Shown here in pieces: positions 33,227 to 41,546 of a stretch of DNA of 64,000 nucleotides. The translations under genes were made by a program, and so were the position numbers. Source of the DNA: Neisseriaceae bacterium JH1-16 (GTDB lineage: Bacteria > Pseudomonadota > Gammaproteobacteria > Burkholderiales > Chromobacteriaceae); contig JAPDNP010000008.1 of assembly GCA_025989215.1 (NCBI GenBank), forward strand, positions 186,001-250,000, written 5' to 3'. The notes beneath the pieces are model-generated. The model made no database searches. It was given only the letters and a program-made list of their open reading frames with translations, and was not told the DNA's origin. Every line of letters begins with the position of its first letter. Within the stretch, counting starts at the first letter, position 1.

Positions 33227-33370
33227 GAGCCGCTAACAAAACCCAGTAAAGCTGGTTCTGCTCACCGCGCGGCCGCAGAAAACGAGGCATAGCCGAAGTT
33301 TCTGCAAAGCTACAGTACAAGGAGTACGGCAAGGCAGCGCAACATGCCGGGGGAGTTTTGCTAGCGGCTC
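33227..33370. mobile_element. Family B palindromic element, copy 2 (inside sulfate operon)
   Basis: 144 bp between sbp and cysT. Tips: GAGCCGCTAACAAAAC and, read inwards from the right, GAGCCGCTAGCAAAAC. It carries the same TGCCTTGCCGTAC and TTGTACTGTA blocks as the other copies. The flanks TAC and CGG do not match, so the duplication is eroded or it entered differently. It lies just 4 bases from the sbp stop. Confidence 0.85.
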
Positions 33371-33374
33371 CGGA

Positions 33375-34373
33375 TTACTTCTTCAGGTAGATCTGGTCGA
33401 ACACCCCACCGTCGGCGAAGTGCTTCTTGGCCACCGACGCCCAGTCTCCGAACACGCCCTGCACGGTGAAGGTCTTCACCGGCGGGAACTGCGCGGCGTA
33501 CTTGGCGGCCACCTTCGGGTCCTGCGGGCGCAGGTAGTTCTTCGCGGCGATCTCCTGGCCTTCCGGGCTCCACAGGTACTTCAGGTAGGCCTCGGCTTCC
33601 TTGCGCGAGCCCTTCTTGTCGACCACCTTGTCAACGACCGCGACCGGGTTTTCGGCCGACACCGACAGTTTCGGGTAGACGAGCTCGAAGCTGCCGCGGC
33701 CGAATTCGCGCGAGATCATCTCGGCCTCGTTCTCGAAGGTGATCAGCACGTCGCCGATCTGGCGCTGCATGAAGGTGGTGGTCGCGGCGCGCCCGCCGGT
33801 ATCCAGCACCGGCACGTTCTTAAACAGGCGCGACACATAGTCGCGCGCCTTGGCCTCGCTGCCGCCCGATTGCTTCAGCGTGGCGCCCCAGGCGGCGAGA
33901 TACGCATAGCGGCCGTTACCCGACGTCTTCGGGTTGGCGATGATCACCTGTACGCCCGGTTTCACTAGATCGGCCCAGTCGTGCACGTTCTTCGGGTTGC
34001 CCTTGCGCACCAGGAACACCGTGGTCGAGGTGAACGGCACGCTGCTGTTCGGCAGCCGCCTCGCCCAGTCCTTCGGGATCAGCGCGCCCTTGTCGGCCAA
34101 GAGGTCGATGTCGGTCGCCTGGTTCATCGTGATCACATCGGCCGGCAGGCCGTTGACCACCGACAGCGCCTGCTTGGACGAGCCGCCGTGCGACTGCTGC
34201 ACCGTCACCGTCTCGCCGGTCTTGACCTTGTAGGCCTTCTGGAACACCGGGTTGTAGTCCTTGTAGAAATCGCGCATCACGTCGTAGGACACATTCAGCA
34301 ACGTCACGTCGGCCAGCACCGGGGTGGACAGACCGAGGGCGACGAGGGCGGACAGGACAAGGCGGGACGTCAT
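33375..34373 (-). CDS. sbp: Periplasmic sulfate-binding protein
   Basis: 332 residues with a Sec signal peptide (about 1-21, cut after VLA). Sulfate-binding family motifs: LLNVSYDVMRDFYKDYNPVF, QQSHGGSSKQALSVVNGLPADVITMNQATDID, and NPKTSGNGRYAYLAAWG. It captures sulfate for CysTWA. It is the first gene of the operon. The ATG at 34373 is preceded by AGAGGTACTGCC. In the ~190-base gap shared with DUF3422, TATAGT (complement of 34409-34414) could be a -10 box in an AT-rich stretch where an activator such as CysB might bind; this part is inferred. Confidence 0.96.
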   Translation of the reverse strand: MTSRLVLSALVALGLSTPVLADVTLLNVSYDVMRDFYKDYNPVFQKAYKVKTGETVTVQQSHGGSSKQALSVVNGLPADVITMNQATDIDLLADKGALIPKDWARRLPNSSVPFTSTTVFLVRKGNPKNVHDWADLVKPGVQVIIANPKTSGNGRYAYLAAWGATLKQSGGSEAKARDYVSRLFKNVPVLDTGGRAATTTFMQRQIGDVLITFENEAEMISREFGRGSFELVYPKLSVSAENPVAVVDKVVDKKGSRKEAEAYLKYLWSPEGQEIAAKNYLRPQDPKVAAKYAAQFPPVKTFTVQGVFGDWASVAKKHFADGGVFDQIYLKK

Positions 34374-34521
34374 GGCAGTACCTCTGGGACGAATAGGCGA
34401 TGCGTACGACTATACTCATTCGTCTTTATATCCAGAAATACTGATATGAAATACATTTATGCGAATTCCGTCTATATCACGGCGGCAAGACAATTCGGGT
34501 ATGCTTTTGCCCCGCACGAGC

Positions 34522-34558
34522 CGTTATCGCTGCCGCCCGGACGGCGGTAGCGATAACG
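34522..34558 (+). promoter_or_regulatory. Leader hairpin before the DUF3422 gene
   Basis: CGTTATCGCTGCCGCC (34522-34537) faces GGCGGTAGCGATAACG (34543-34558) with one mismatch and a 5-base loop, followed by CCTTTTG. No upstream gene on this strand needs a terminator, so it may act as an attenuator or a 5' mRNA structure for the gene starting 20 bases later. Confidence 0.65.
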
Positions 34559-34577
34559 CCTTTTGCAGGATTGCCGC

Positions 34578-35861
34578 ATGACCACCCTTGCCACCCACCC
34601 GCTGCGTCGCGCCCTCAACGACGAGGCGCACGCCCGTCCGCCCGCTGCGATCGCCTCGCCGGCGCGGATTTCCTCGTTCACCGTGCTGTTCGAAAAAGAC
34701 GATACCGGCCAGCGCGAGGCGATCGCCCGGCTGACCCAGCACTTCGGCATCGCCCCTCCCGAGGCCGGCGCTTCGCACTTCGACGGTCAGGCCGGCGAGC
34801 TGGCGATCCGCTGGTCGCTGCACACCGAATTCGCCCGCTACACGCTGGTGCTTCCCGGCGTCGGCCCACTGCCCTTCGTCGACACCGCCTTCGCCGAACT
34901 GCCGGACGACTGGCTGGCGGCGTTGCCCGGCACGGTGATGGTGGCGCTGCACACCGTGGTGCTGCCGAGCGGCGAGGAACAACCGGTGCAGGACATCGCG
35001 CAGCGCTGGTTCGGCGGGCGAGAGCTGCTCGGCGCCGAGATCGGCGACGGCAATGGCGCCGTCTACACCGACCTGCACCTGCACCCCGACCCGCGCCTGC
35101 CCGAGGGCTTCTCGCGCTTCGTGATCGTCGATCGCAAGATGGGGCCGAACCAGACCGGCCGCATGGTGCAGCGGCTGTTCGAGATCGAGACCTACCGGAT
35201 GCTGGCGCTGCTGGCGCTGCCGATCGCCAAGCAGCAGATGCGCGAGATCAACGAGCTGGGCGGCATCCTGCGCCGCGTCACCGAGCGGATGACCGAGCAG
35301 CCCGACCAGGACGACGACCTGCTGGCCGAATTGACCGAGCTGGCCGCCCGCGCCGAGCGGCTGGTCGGCGAGCACCAGTACCGCTTTTCGGCCAGCCGCG
35401 CCTACTACCAGCTGGTCGCCCAGCGCATCGCCGAGCTGCGCGAGCGGCGCATGTCCGGCCTGCAGCCGTTCCGCGAGTTCATGGAGCGCCGCCTCGCACC
35501 GGCGATGGCGACCTGCGAGACCGCACTGGGGCGTCAGGACCGGCTGATCGAGCGCATCCAGCGCACCACCGCCTTGCTGCGCACCCGCGTCGAGGTGGTG
35601 CACGAGCAGCAGAACCGCGCGCTGCTCGCGAGCATGGACCGCCGCGCCGAGATGCAGCTACGCCTGCAGGAAACGGTGGAAGGGCTGTCGGTCGGCGTGC
35701 TGACCTACTACGCGGTCAGCCTGACCGGTTACATCTTCAAGGCGCTGCACGCCGGCGGCGTAGAGGTGAACCCGGAACTGGCCACCGGCATCGCCATCGT
35801 GCCGATCGCGCTGACCGTGTGGCTGGCGGTGCAACGCGCCAAGAAATTCCTCGGCCACTAG
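34578..35861 (+). CDS. DUF3422 family membrane-anchored protein
   Basis: 427 residues. The DUF3422 family shows HPLRRALNDEAHARPP at the start, a central domain with SRFVIVDRKMGPNQTGRMVQRLFEIETYRMLALLALP, a long helical/coiled-coil region (about 230-370) and two C-terminal transmembrane helices (about 375-395 and 403-422, GLSVGVLTYYAVSLTGYIFKAL and GIAIVPIALTVWLAVQRAKK). Function unknown; the layout suggests a cytoplasmic sensor anchored in the inner membrane. The ATG at 34578 has CAGGA upstream; a TTG five codons earlier is less likely. Confidence 0.88.
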   Translation: MTTLATHPLRRALNDEAHARPPAAIASPARISSFTVLFEKDDTGQREAIARLTQHFGIAPPEAGASHFDGQAGELAIRWSLHTEFARYTLVLPGVGPLPFVDTAFAELPDDWLAALPGTVMVALHTVVLPSGEEQPVQDIAQRWFGGRELLGAEIGDGNGAVYTDLHLHPDPRLPEGFSRFVIVDRKMGPNQTGRMVQRLFEIETYRMLALLALPIAKQQMREINELGGILRRVTERMTEQPDQDDDLLAELTELAARAERLVGEHQYRFSASRAYYQLVAQRIAELRERRMSGLQPFREFMERRLAPAMATCETALGRQDRLIERIQRTTALLRTRVEVVHEQQNRALLASMDRRAEMQLRLQETVEGLSVGVLTYYAVSLTGYIFKALHAGGVEVNPELATGIAIVPIALTVWLAVQRAKKFLGH

Positions 35862-35960
35862 AACTGCGGGCCAAACCCGCCGTCGCGCTGCCTTGCCGTA
35901 CGGCCTGTGCTGCCAGCGCTGCGCTCGGTTTCGTTCACGGCGCCAAGCCCCGGATCTCCC

Positions 35961-35985
35961 AACCCGCCGTCCCGGCGGGTTTTTT
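35961..35985 (+). terminator. DUF3422 terminator
   Basis: AACCCGCCG and CGGCGGGTT pair around TCC, then a T-run. It lies upstream of the true start of the next gene and argues against any longer reading of that gene. Confidence 0.9.
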
Positions 35986-36060
35986 GTCGCCATGCTCCAG
36001 GCGCATTACACTGCGAACAACAACCCGTTTGGTATATCAGTCCCGTTCTCTGGATCGCCC

Positions 36061-37665
36061 ATGAATCGACTCGCCCGCCTGTTCGTCCTGTCCTTGCTGC
36101 TATTGTTGCCGATGCTGGGCCATGCCCAGGCGACCCCCGCTGCGCCGTCGTCCAATGCGGAGGAACGCACGCTGGAAGTCGCCAACCGCAAGGTGTTCGA
36201 ATTCCGCGCCACCATGTTCGACACCAGCGCGGCGGAGCGCGCACAGCGTGCCCGCGACCGCATCGTCAACCTGTCCGCCGACGACCTGCTCGCGCCGGTG
36301 ATCGCGCAACCGGTATCGATGGGCGCCAAGCAGGGCGTGGCGATGGTATTGAAGGCCCAACCCTTGTTCGTGGTCTATCAGGACGACCTCGACCCGGTCG
36401 AGACGCCGCCGTTGGCCGAAGAGGCCAAACGCGTACAACAGCGCCTGAGCGACGCGCTGCGCGCCCGCCACGAACAGGGCAGCGCGCGCCGCCTGGCGAT
36501 CGGCACCGTCCTGGCCGTCGGCGCCACGCTCGTCTACCTGGCGGCGGCCCTGCTATTCGCGCGTGCTCAACGCCGCGTGTCAGCGAAGGTGCGACGGCTG
36601 CTCGGCGAGCAGGAGCAAGGCAGGCTCAGCTGGCGCTGGCTGCTGCTGACCGCGGAACGCTACGGGGTCACGCTGACCGGCCTGTTCGCCCAGTTCGGCT
36701 TCGCCTACCTGTGGCTGACTTTCGTGCTGCAACAGTTTCCCTACACCCGGCCCTGGGGACAAAAGCTCGGCCAGTCGCTGACCAATCTGCTGCTGCAGTT
36801 CGCCAGCGACATCCTCGATGCGATGCCGGGCCTGATCACCATCGGCCTGATCCTGTTGTTGACCCGGCTGGCGGTGCGCAGCCTCGGCTTCGTGTTCGAT
36901 GCGGTGGAAAGCGGCCGGATGACGCTGCCCGGCCTACACCCGGAAACGGTCGGCGCCACCCGCCGGCTGCTGGTGGTGATGCTGTGGCTGTTCGCGCTGA
37001 TCATCGCCTACCCCTACCTGCCCGGCTCCAACTCGGACGCGTTCAAGGGTGTCAGCGTGTTCTTCGGCCTGATGCTGACGCTCGGCTCGGCCGGCATCGT
37101 CAACCAGGCGATGAGCGGGCTGGTGCTGGTCTACGCGCGGGCGCTGAAGCCGGGCGACTGGGTGCAGGTCGGCGACGCCGAGGGCCGTGTGCTCGAGCTG
37201 GGGGCGTTGTCGACCAAGCTGGTGAACCGGCTGAAGCAGGAGATCACGCTGCCGAACTCGGTCGTGGTCGGCGGCAAGATCGTCAACAGCAGCCGGCTGG
37301 CGCAGGACATCGGCCTGCCGCTGATCACCAAGCTGACCATCGGCTACGACACGCCGTGGCGACAGGTCGAGGCGATGCTGGAGCTGGCCACGCTGCGCAC
37401 CACCGGCGTGCGCAGCGAGCCGCCGGCGCAGGTCAACCAGCTGAACCTGCAGGACTTCTACGTCGAGTACGAGCTGGTGGTGAGGCTGGTCGACAACGTT
37501 ATCCGCAACGAGGTGCTGACCGAGCTGCACAGCCACATCCTCGACGTGTTCAACGAGTTCAGCGTGCAGATCATGTCGCCGCACTTCGTGGAGCAGCCGC
37601 CGCAGAACGTCATGGTGCCGCAGCAGGACTGGTACTCCGCGCCGGCGCAGCCGCCCAAGAGCTGA
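36061..37665 (+). CDS. Large MscS-family mechanosensitive channel
   Basis: 534 residues. A signal peptide (1-23), a periplasmic segment with paired Arg/Asp (NRKVFEFRATMFDTSAAERAQRARDRI), transmembrane helices at about 145-165, 200-225, 255-280 and 300-325, then the MscS pore/beta core with YARALKPGDWVQVGDAEGRVLELGALSTKLVNRLKQEITLPNSVVVGGKIVN. The core is typical of the larger MscS relatives whose physiological role is not always osmotic. The ATG at 36061 follows a terminator by 75 bases. It converges with the TctE-like kinase gene, whose stop is 4 bases away. Confidence 0.9.
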   Translation: MNRLARLFVLSLLLLLPMLGHAQATPAAPSSNAEERTLEVANRKVFEFRATMFDTSAAERAQRARDRIVNLSADDLLAPVIAQPVSMGAKQGVAMVLKAQPLFVVYQDDLDPVETPPLAEEAKRVQQRLSDALRARHEQGSARRLAIGTVLAVGATLVYLAAALLFARAQRRVSAKVRRLLGEQEQGRLSWRWLLLTAERYGVTLTGLFAQFGFAYLWLTFVLQQFPYTRPWGQKLGQSLTNLLLQFASDILDAMPGLITIGLILLLTRLAVRSLGFVFDAVESGRMTLPGLHPETVGATRRLLVVMLWLFALIIAYPYLPGSNSDAFKGVSVFFGLMLTLGSAGIVNQAMSGLVLVYARALKPGDWVQVGDAEGRVLELGALSTKLVNRLKQEITLPNSVVVGGKIVNSSRLAQDIGLPLITKLTIGYDTPWRQVEAMLELATLRTTGVRSEPPAQVNQLNLQDFYVEYELVVRLVDNVIRNEVLTELHSHILDVFNEFSVQIMSPHFVEQPPQNVMVPQQDWYSAPAQPPKS

Positions 37666-37669
37666 CGGT

Positions 37670-39046
37670 TCAGCTAGCCGGGAACACCACGCTGACCTTG
37701 AGCCCTCTGCCGCCCGGGCCATCGTCGAGCCGTACCGTCGCATCGCTGACCTGCGCGATCTCGTGCACGATGGACAGGCCCAGACCGCTGCCCTCCGACT
37801 CGCTGCCGAGCACGCGGTAGAAGCGCTCGAACACCTTGCCGCGTTCCTCGTGGGCGATGCCGGGGCCATCGTCCTCGACCTCCAGGCTGACGGCGCCGTC
37901 GCGGTGGCCGACGCGCACCGTCACCACGCCGCCCGCCTGGGTATAGCGCACCGCGTTGTCGACCAGGTTGGCGACCAGCTCGTGCAAGAGGCGCGGGCCC
38001 AGCGCCACCGGCGCGGCATCAACTTGCTGCTCCAGACCGAGGTCGATGGACTTCGCTTCGGCCAACGTCGCCCAGGTCTCCAGCACCTCGCGCACCGTCT
38101 GCGCCAAGTCGTGCGGCGCCATGACGCCCGGCACGCTGCCGCGGCTCTCGGCCATCGCCAGCGTCAGCAGCTGGTTAACGAGCCGGGTGTTGTCGCGTAC
38201 GCCGGCCTCGATCGCGCGCAGCACCTCGTCCTTGACCGCCGGATCGGTCGCGCGCAGGCCGTAGTTGACCTGGGTGGCCAGCAGCGCCAGCGGGGTGCGC
38301 AGCTGGTGCGCCGAATTGGCGATGAAGCGGCCGCGTGCGGCGATCTGGTGGTCGAGACGGCCGGCGTAGTCGTTCATCGCGTCCACCAGCGGCCTCAGCT
38401 CACCCGGCACCTCGTCGGTCGGCAACGGTTCGAGCGACCCCGGGGTGCGCTGCTCGACCTTGGCGCGCAGCCGGCGGATCGGCCCGAGGCCGTGCGTCAG
38501 CCCCACCCACACCAGCGCCCCCGCCAACAGCAGCAGCAGCGCCTGCTGCTGTGCCAGGTGCTCCCACAGCTGGTCGGACAGCACATGGCGTGCGCGCCCC
38601 GTTTCCGCAACCTCGATCAACAGCGGCCCCTCGGGTCGGCCGAACAGCGGCAGCGACAGTGCGACCGCCCGCACCGGCAGCCCGCGAAACTGCGCATCGA
38701 AGTAGACCGGCTCGTCGCCCTGCGGAAGGACCTTGGGCAGCGGCAGCTCCGGGTAGCCGAGCAGCAGCCGGCCGGCATGGGTCTGCACCCGGTAGAACAC
38801 CCTATCGTGCACACGCGACTGGAACAGCTCCAGCGCCGCCGGCGGCACGTAGACCTGCGACAGATCGTCCTCGCGGTTCATCTGCTCGGCGATGATGCGC
38901 GCCGCGCCCAGCAGCAGCCGATCGTGCACCACCTGCGCGGTGTCCAGGCCGTCGCGGTACGCGAACCCCACCTGCACGGCCATCACCAGCGCCAGCGGCG
39001 CCAGCAACCACAGCATCAGGCGCGCGCGCAGGCTGCGACTAGCCAT
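37670..39046 (-). CDS. TctE/QseC-like sensor histidine kinase
   Basis: 458 residues. Transmembrane helices at about 10-28 and 168-186 flank a periplasmic domain of the 2CSK_N type. The dimerisation box is FIANSAHQLRTPLALLATQ with phospho-acceptor H247; the N-box DNAVRYT and G-boxes DDGPGIA and GSGLGLSIV follow. Sequence order resembles TctE, which senses tricarboxylates in Salmonella; here the signal is more likely tied to the adjacent ABC operon. It overlaps the regulator gene by 8 bases and is last in the unit. Confidence 0.93.
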   Translation of the reverse strand: MASRSLRARLMLWLLAPLALVMAVQVGFAYRDGLDTAQVVHDRLLLGAARIIAEQMNREDDLSQVYVPPAALELFQSRVHDRVFYRVQTHAGRLLLGYPELPLPKVLPQGDEPVYFDAQFRGLPVRAVALSLPLFGRPEGPLLIEVAETGRARHVLSDQLWEHLAQQQALLLLLAGALVWVGLTHGLGPIRRLRAKVEQRTPGSLEPLPTDEVPGELRPLVDAMNDYAGRLDHQIAARGRFIANSAHQLRTPLALLATQVNYGLRATDPAVKDEVLRAIEAGVRDNTRLVNQLLTLAMAESRGSVPGVMAPHDLAQTVREVLETWATLAEAKSIDLGLEQQVDAAPVALGPRLLHELVANLVDNAVRYTQAGGVVTVRVGHRDGAVSLEVEDDGPGIAHEERGKVFERFYRVLGSESEGSGLGLSIVHEIAQVSDATVRLDDGPGGRGLKVSVVFPAS

Positions 39047-39710
39047 AGACGGTTTTCAGCATGTAGCCGAGCCCGCGCAACGTGAACACGCCGACGTCTT
39101 CGCCTTCGAGCTTCTTGCGCAGCCGGTAGATATAGACCTCGATCGCTTCCAGCGTCACGCTGTCGTCCATGTCGAACAGGCTGTCGGCCAGCCGGCTCTT
39201 GCTGACGGTGCGGCCGGGCTCGCGGATCAGTGTCTCGAGTAGCGCGTGCTCGCGCGGGGTCAGCGCCAGCGGTCGGCCGGCCAGCGAGAACTGGCGGCTG
39301 TTGCTGTCGAACAGCAGCGAGCCGCACTGCAGCACCGGATTGCGCTGGCCGCTGGCGCGGCGAAGCAGCGCACGCACCCGCGCCTCGAGCTCGCTGACTT
39401 CGAACGGTTTGACCAGGTAATCGTCGGCGCCGTCGTTGAGCCCCTCGACCCGCTTCTGCACCCGGCCGTCGGCGGTCAGGATCAGCACCGCGACGTTGTC
39501 GCCGCGGTTGCGCAGGCGCCTGAGTACCTCGCGGCCGCCGAGCTTGGGCAGGTCCATGTCCAGCACCACCAGCGCGTAGCTCTGCGTACACAGCAGGTGA
39601 TCGGCGGCGGCGCCGTCGTAGACGCAGTCGATGCTGTAGTTGTCGTCGCGCAGCGTGCGCGCCAGCCACTCCGACAGCGGCCGATTGTCTTCGACGAGCA
39701 GGATGCGCAA
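39039..39710 (-). CDS. OmpR-family response regulator, TctD-like
   Basis: 223 residues. Receiver with D51 (VLDMDLPKLGG) and K100 region (YLVKPF), then an OmpR winged helix (about 128-220) with LTPREHALLETLIREPGRTVSKSRL and VEVYIYRLRKKLE-like end. It should bind DNA when phosphorylated by the kinase that overlaps its 3' end. It follows the ABC permease by 88 bases on the same strand, with a 9-mer copy in between, so the kinase pair is probably part of the transporter operon. Confidence 0.95.
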   Translation of the reverse strand: MRILLVEDNRPLSEWLARTLRDDNYSIDCVYDGAAADHLLCTQSYALVVLDMDLPKLGGREVLRRLRNRGDNVAVLILTADGRVQKRVEGLNDGADDYLVKPFEVSELEARVRALLRRASGQRNPVLQCGSLLFDSNSRQFSLAGRPLALTPREHALLETLIREPGRTVSKSRLADSLFDMDDSVTLEAIEVYIYRLRKKLEGEDVGVFTLRGLGYMLKTVYG

Positions 39711-39798
39711 GGCTCGAACCCCGGAAAAAAGCTATCAATGGAAAAACCCGGCGGCGTTCGGCCAACCGGGTGCATTGCCTTCGTCGAGCCGGGGCGTA

Positions 39799-40680
39799 TC
39801 AGTGGCCTCCGTCGCCGAACTGCGGCGGCCGCCACTTCACGAGGCGCTTCTCCAGCGAGGTCAGCAGAAACTCGGCGAAGAGCGCCACCACCGCCAGCAC
39901 GATCATCGCGGCGAACACGCCTGCGGCGTTGAACGAACCCTGCGCCACCGAGATCAACAGGCCGATGCCCTGGCGCGAGCCGAGGAACTCGCCGACCACC
40001 GCGCCGACCAGCGCGAAGCCGAAGCTCACGTGCAGGCTGGCGAGGATCCAGCTCATCGCGCTGGGGATCACCACCGCGGTGGTGACCTGGCGACGCGACG
40101 CACCGAGTATCTGCGCATTGGCGATCAGGTAGCGGTCGGCTTCGCGCACGCCCTGGAACGCGTTGGCGAACACCACGAAGAACACCATCACCACCGCCAG
40201 CGCCACCTTGGAGCCCATGCCGAGGCCGAAGGCGATCACGAACACCGATCCTAGCACCACCCGCGGCACCGAGTTGGCGATCTTGATATAGATGCTGAAC
40301 ACGTCGGCGAGCAGCTTGTTGCGCCCCAGCGCGATGCCGCAGATCACGCCGAGCACCGAGCCGATCAGAAAGCCGAGCGTAGTCTCCTCGAGCGTCACCG
40401 CCACCTGCTGCCACAGCGGCCCCTGCGCGGTGCCCTCGACACTCCAGGTGACGATCTGCGCCAGGATCTGCGACGGCATCGAGAAGAAGAACGGGTCTAT
40501 CCACCCGAGGCGCGCGGCCAGCTCCCAGCCGCCCAGCGTCACCACCAGCACCGCCAGGCGCAGCGCGATCACCAGCCGGTGGCGCTGTCTGAGCCGCTGT
40601 TGCGCGAGCCGCTCGAGCTCGCTGAGTTGATCCGGCACACCGCGCGGGGCGGCACCGGGCTTGATTGCGGTCGTTTCCAT
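39799..40680 (-). CDS. NitT/TauT-family ABC permease
   Basis: 293 residues, six hydrophobic helices after a polar N-terminus. The EAA loop GASRRQVTTAVVIPSAMSWILASLHVSFGFALVGAVVGEFLGS is the pattern of SsuC/TauC-type permeases (nitrate, sulfonate, taurine, pyrimidine precursors). The ATG at 40680 is 11 bases after the ATPase stop. A much longer open reading on this strand runs through the whole operon but is only a frame shadow. Confidence 0.94.
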   Translation of the reverse strand: METTAIKPGAAPRGVPDQLSELERLAQQRLRQRHRLVIALRLAVLVVTLGGWELAARLGWIDPFFFSMPSQILAQIVTWSVEGTAQGPLWQQVAVTLEETTLGFLIGSVLGVICGIALGRNKLLADVFSIYIKIANSVPRVVLGSVFVIAFGLGMGSKVALAVVMVFFVVFANAFQGVREADRYLIANAQILGASRRQVTTAVVIPSAMSWILASLHVSFGFALVGAVVGEFLGSRQGIGLLISVAQGSFNAAGVFAAMIVLAVVALFAEFLLTSLEKRLVKWRPPQFGDGGH

Positions 40681-40691
40681 CACGGTCTCCG

Positions 40692-41486
40692 TCAAATGTG
40701 CACTTCGTCTTTCAGGTCTTCCCAGATCTGCCGGGACAGCTCGAGAAAGCGCGGCGAGTAGCGGATTTCCGAGGTGACGCGCGGGCGCGGCAGGTCGATC
40801 TCGACCACCCGCTTCACCGTGGCCGGCCCCTTGGTCAGCACGAACACCCGGTCGGCCAGCGCGATCGCCTCCTCCAGGTCGTGCGTGACGAACACCACCG
40901 ACGCGCCGTTGTCGCGCCACAGCGACAAGAGCTCGTCCTGCATCAGGGTGCGGGTCTGCACGTCGAGCGCCGAGAACGGCTCGTCCATCAACAGGATTTC
41001 CGGCTCGTTGATGAAGGTCTGCGCCAGCGCCACGCGCTTGCGCATGCCGCCGGACAGCTGGTGCGGGTAGTGGTGCTCGAAGCCGGCGAGGCCGACCCGG
41101 CGCACCCAGTCGCGCGCCTTGGCGAGCGCGTCGGGGCGCGCCGTGCCGCGGAACAGCGGACCGGCGGCGACGTTCTCGAGCACGCTCTTCCACGGGAATA
41201 CCGCGTCGCTCTGGAACACGAAGCCGATGCGCGGGTCGATGTCGGTGACCGGCTCGCCCCAGATCCGCACTTCGCCGTCCGACGGCTTGGCCAGGCCGGT
41301 GATCAGCGACAGCGTGGTCGACTTGCCGCAGCCGGTCGGCCCGACCACCGCGCAGAACTCGCCGCGTTTTACCGTCATGTTGAAATCGCGCAGCGCCATG
41401 ATCGCCTTGCCCTCCGGGCTGACGAAGCGGCGGCTGACGCGCGTGAGTTCGATCGCCGGCGAAGCGGCGTCGCGTGTGTTTTGCAT
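40692..41486 (-). CDS. NitT/TauT-family ABC ATPase
   Basis: 264 residues. Walker A GPTGCGKST, Q-loop VFQSDAVFPWKSV, signature LSGGMRKRVALAQTF, Walker B ILLMDEPFSALD, H-loop VTHDLEEAIALAD. It is the ATPase of the importer encoded around it, in the SsuB/TauB/NrtD group. The ATG at 41486 lies 60 bases after the binding-protein gene, with a purine-rich stretch upstream. Confidence 0.95.
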   Translation of the reverse strand: MQNTRDAASPAIELTRVSRRFVSPEGKAIMALRDFNMTVKRGEFCAVVGPTGCGKSTTLSLITGLAKPSDGEVRIWGEPVTDIDPRIGFVFQSDAVFPWKSVLENVAAGPLFRGTARPDALAKARDWVRRVGLAGFEHHYPHQLSGGMRKRVALAQTFINEPEILLMDEPFSALDVQTRTLMQDELLSLWRDNGASVVFVTHDLEEAIALADRVFVLTKGPATVKRVVEIDLPRPRVTSEIRYSPRFLELSRQIWEDLKDEVHI

Positions 41487-41546
41487 GGGTTCCCCCTCGG
41501 GACATCCGCCAGGCCCGGGCCGGCAACGACCCGGGCCGAACGCGGT

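Noticed and set aside
35862-35945. Possible remnant of a family B element after DUF3422
   Set aside because: Only a short stretch (GCGCTGCCTTGCCGTACGG) resembles the family; no tips or flanking duplication, so not listed as an element.
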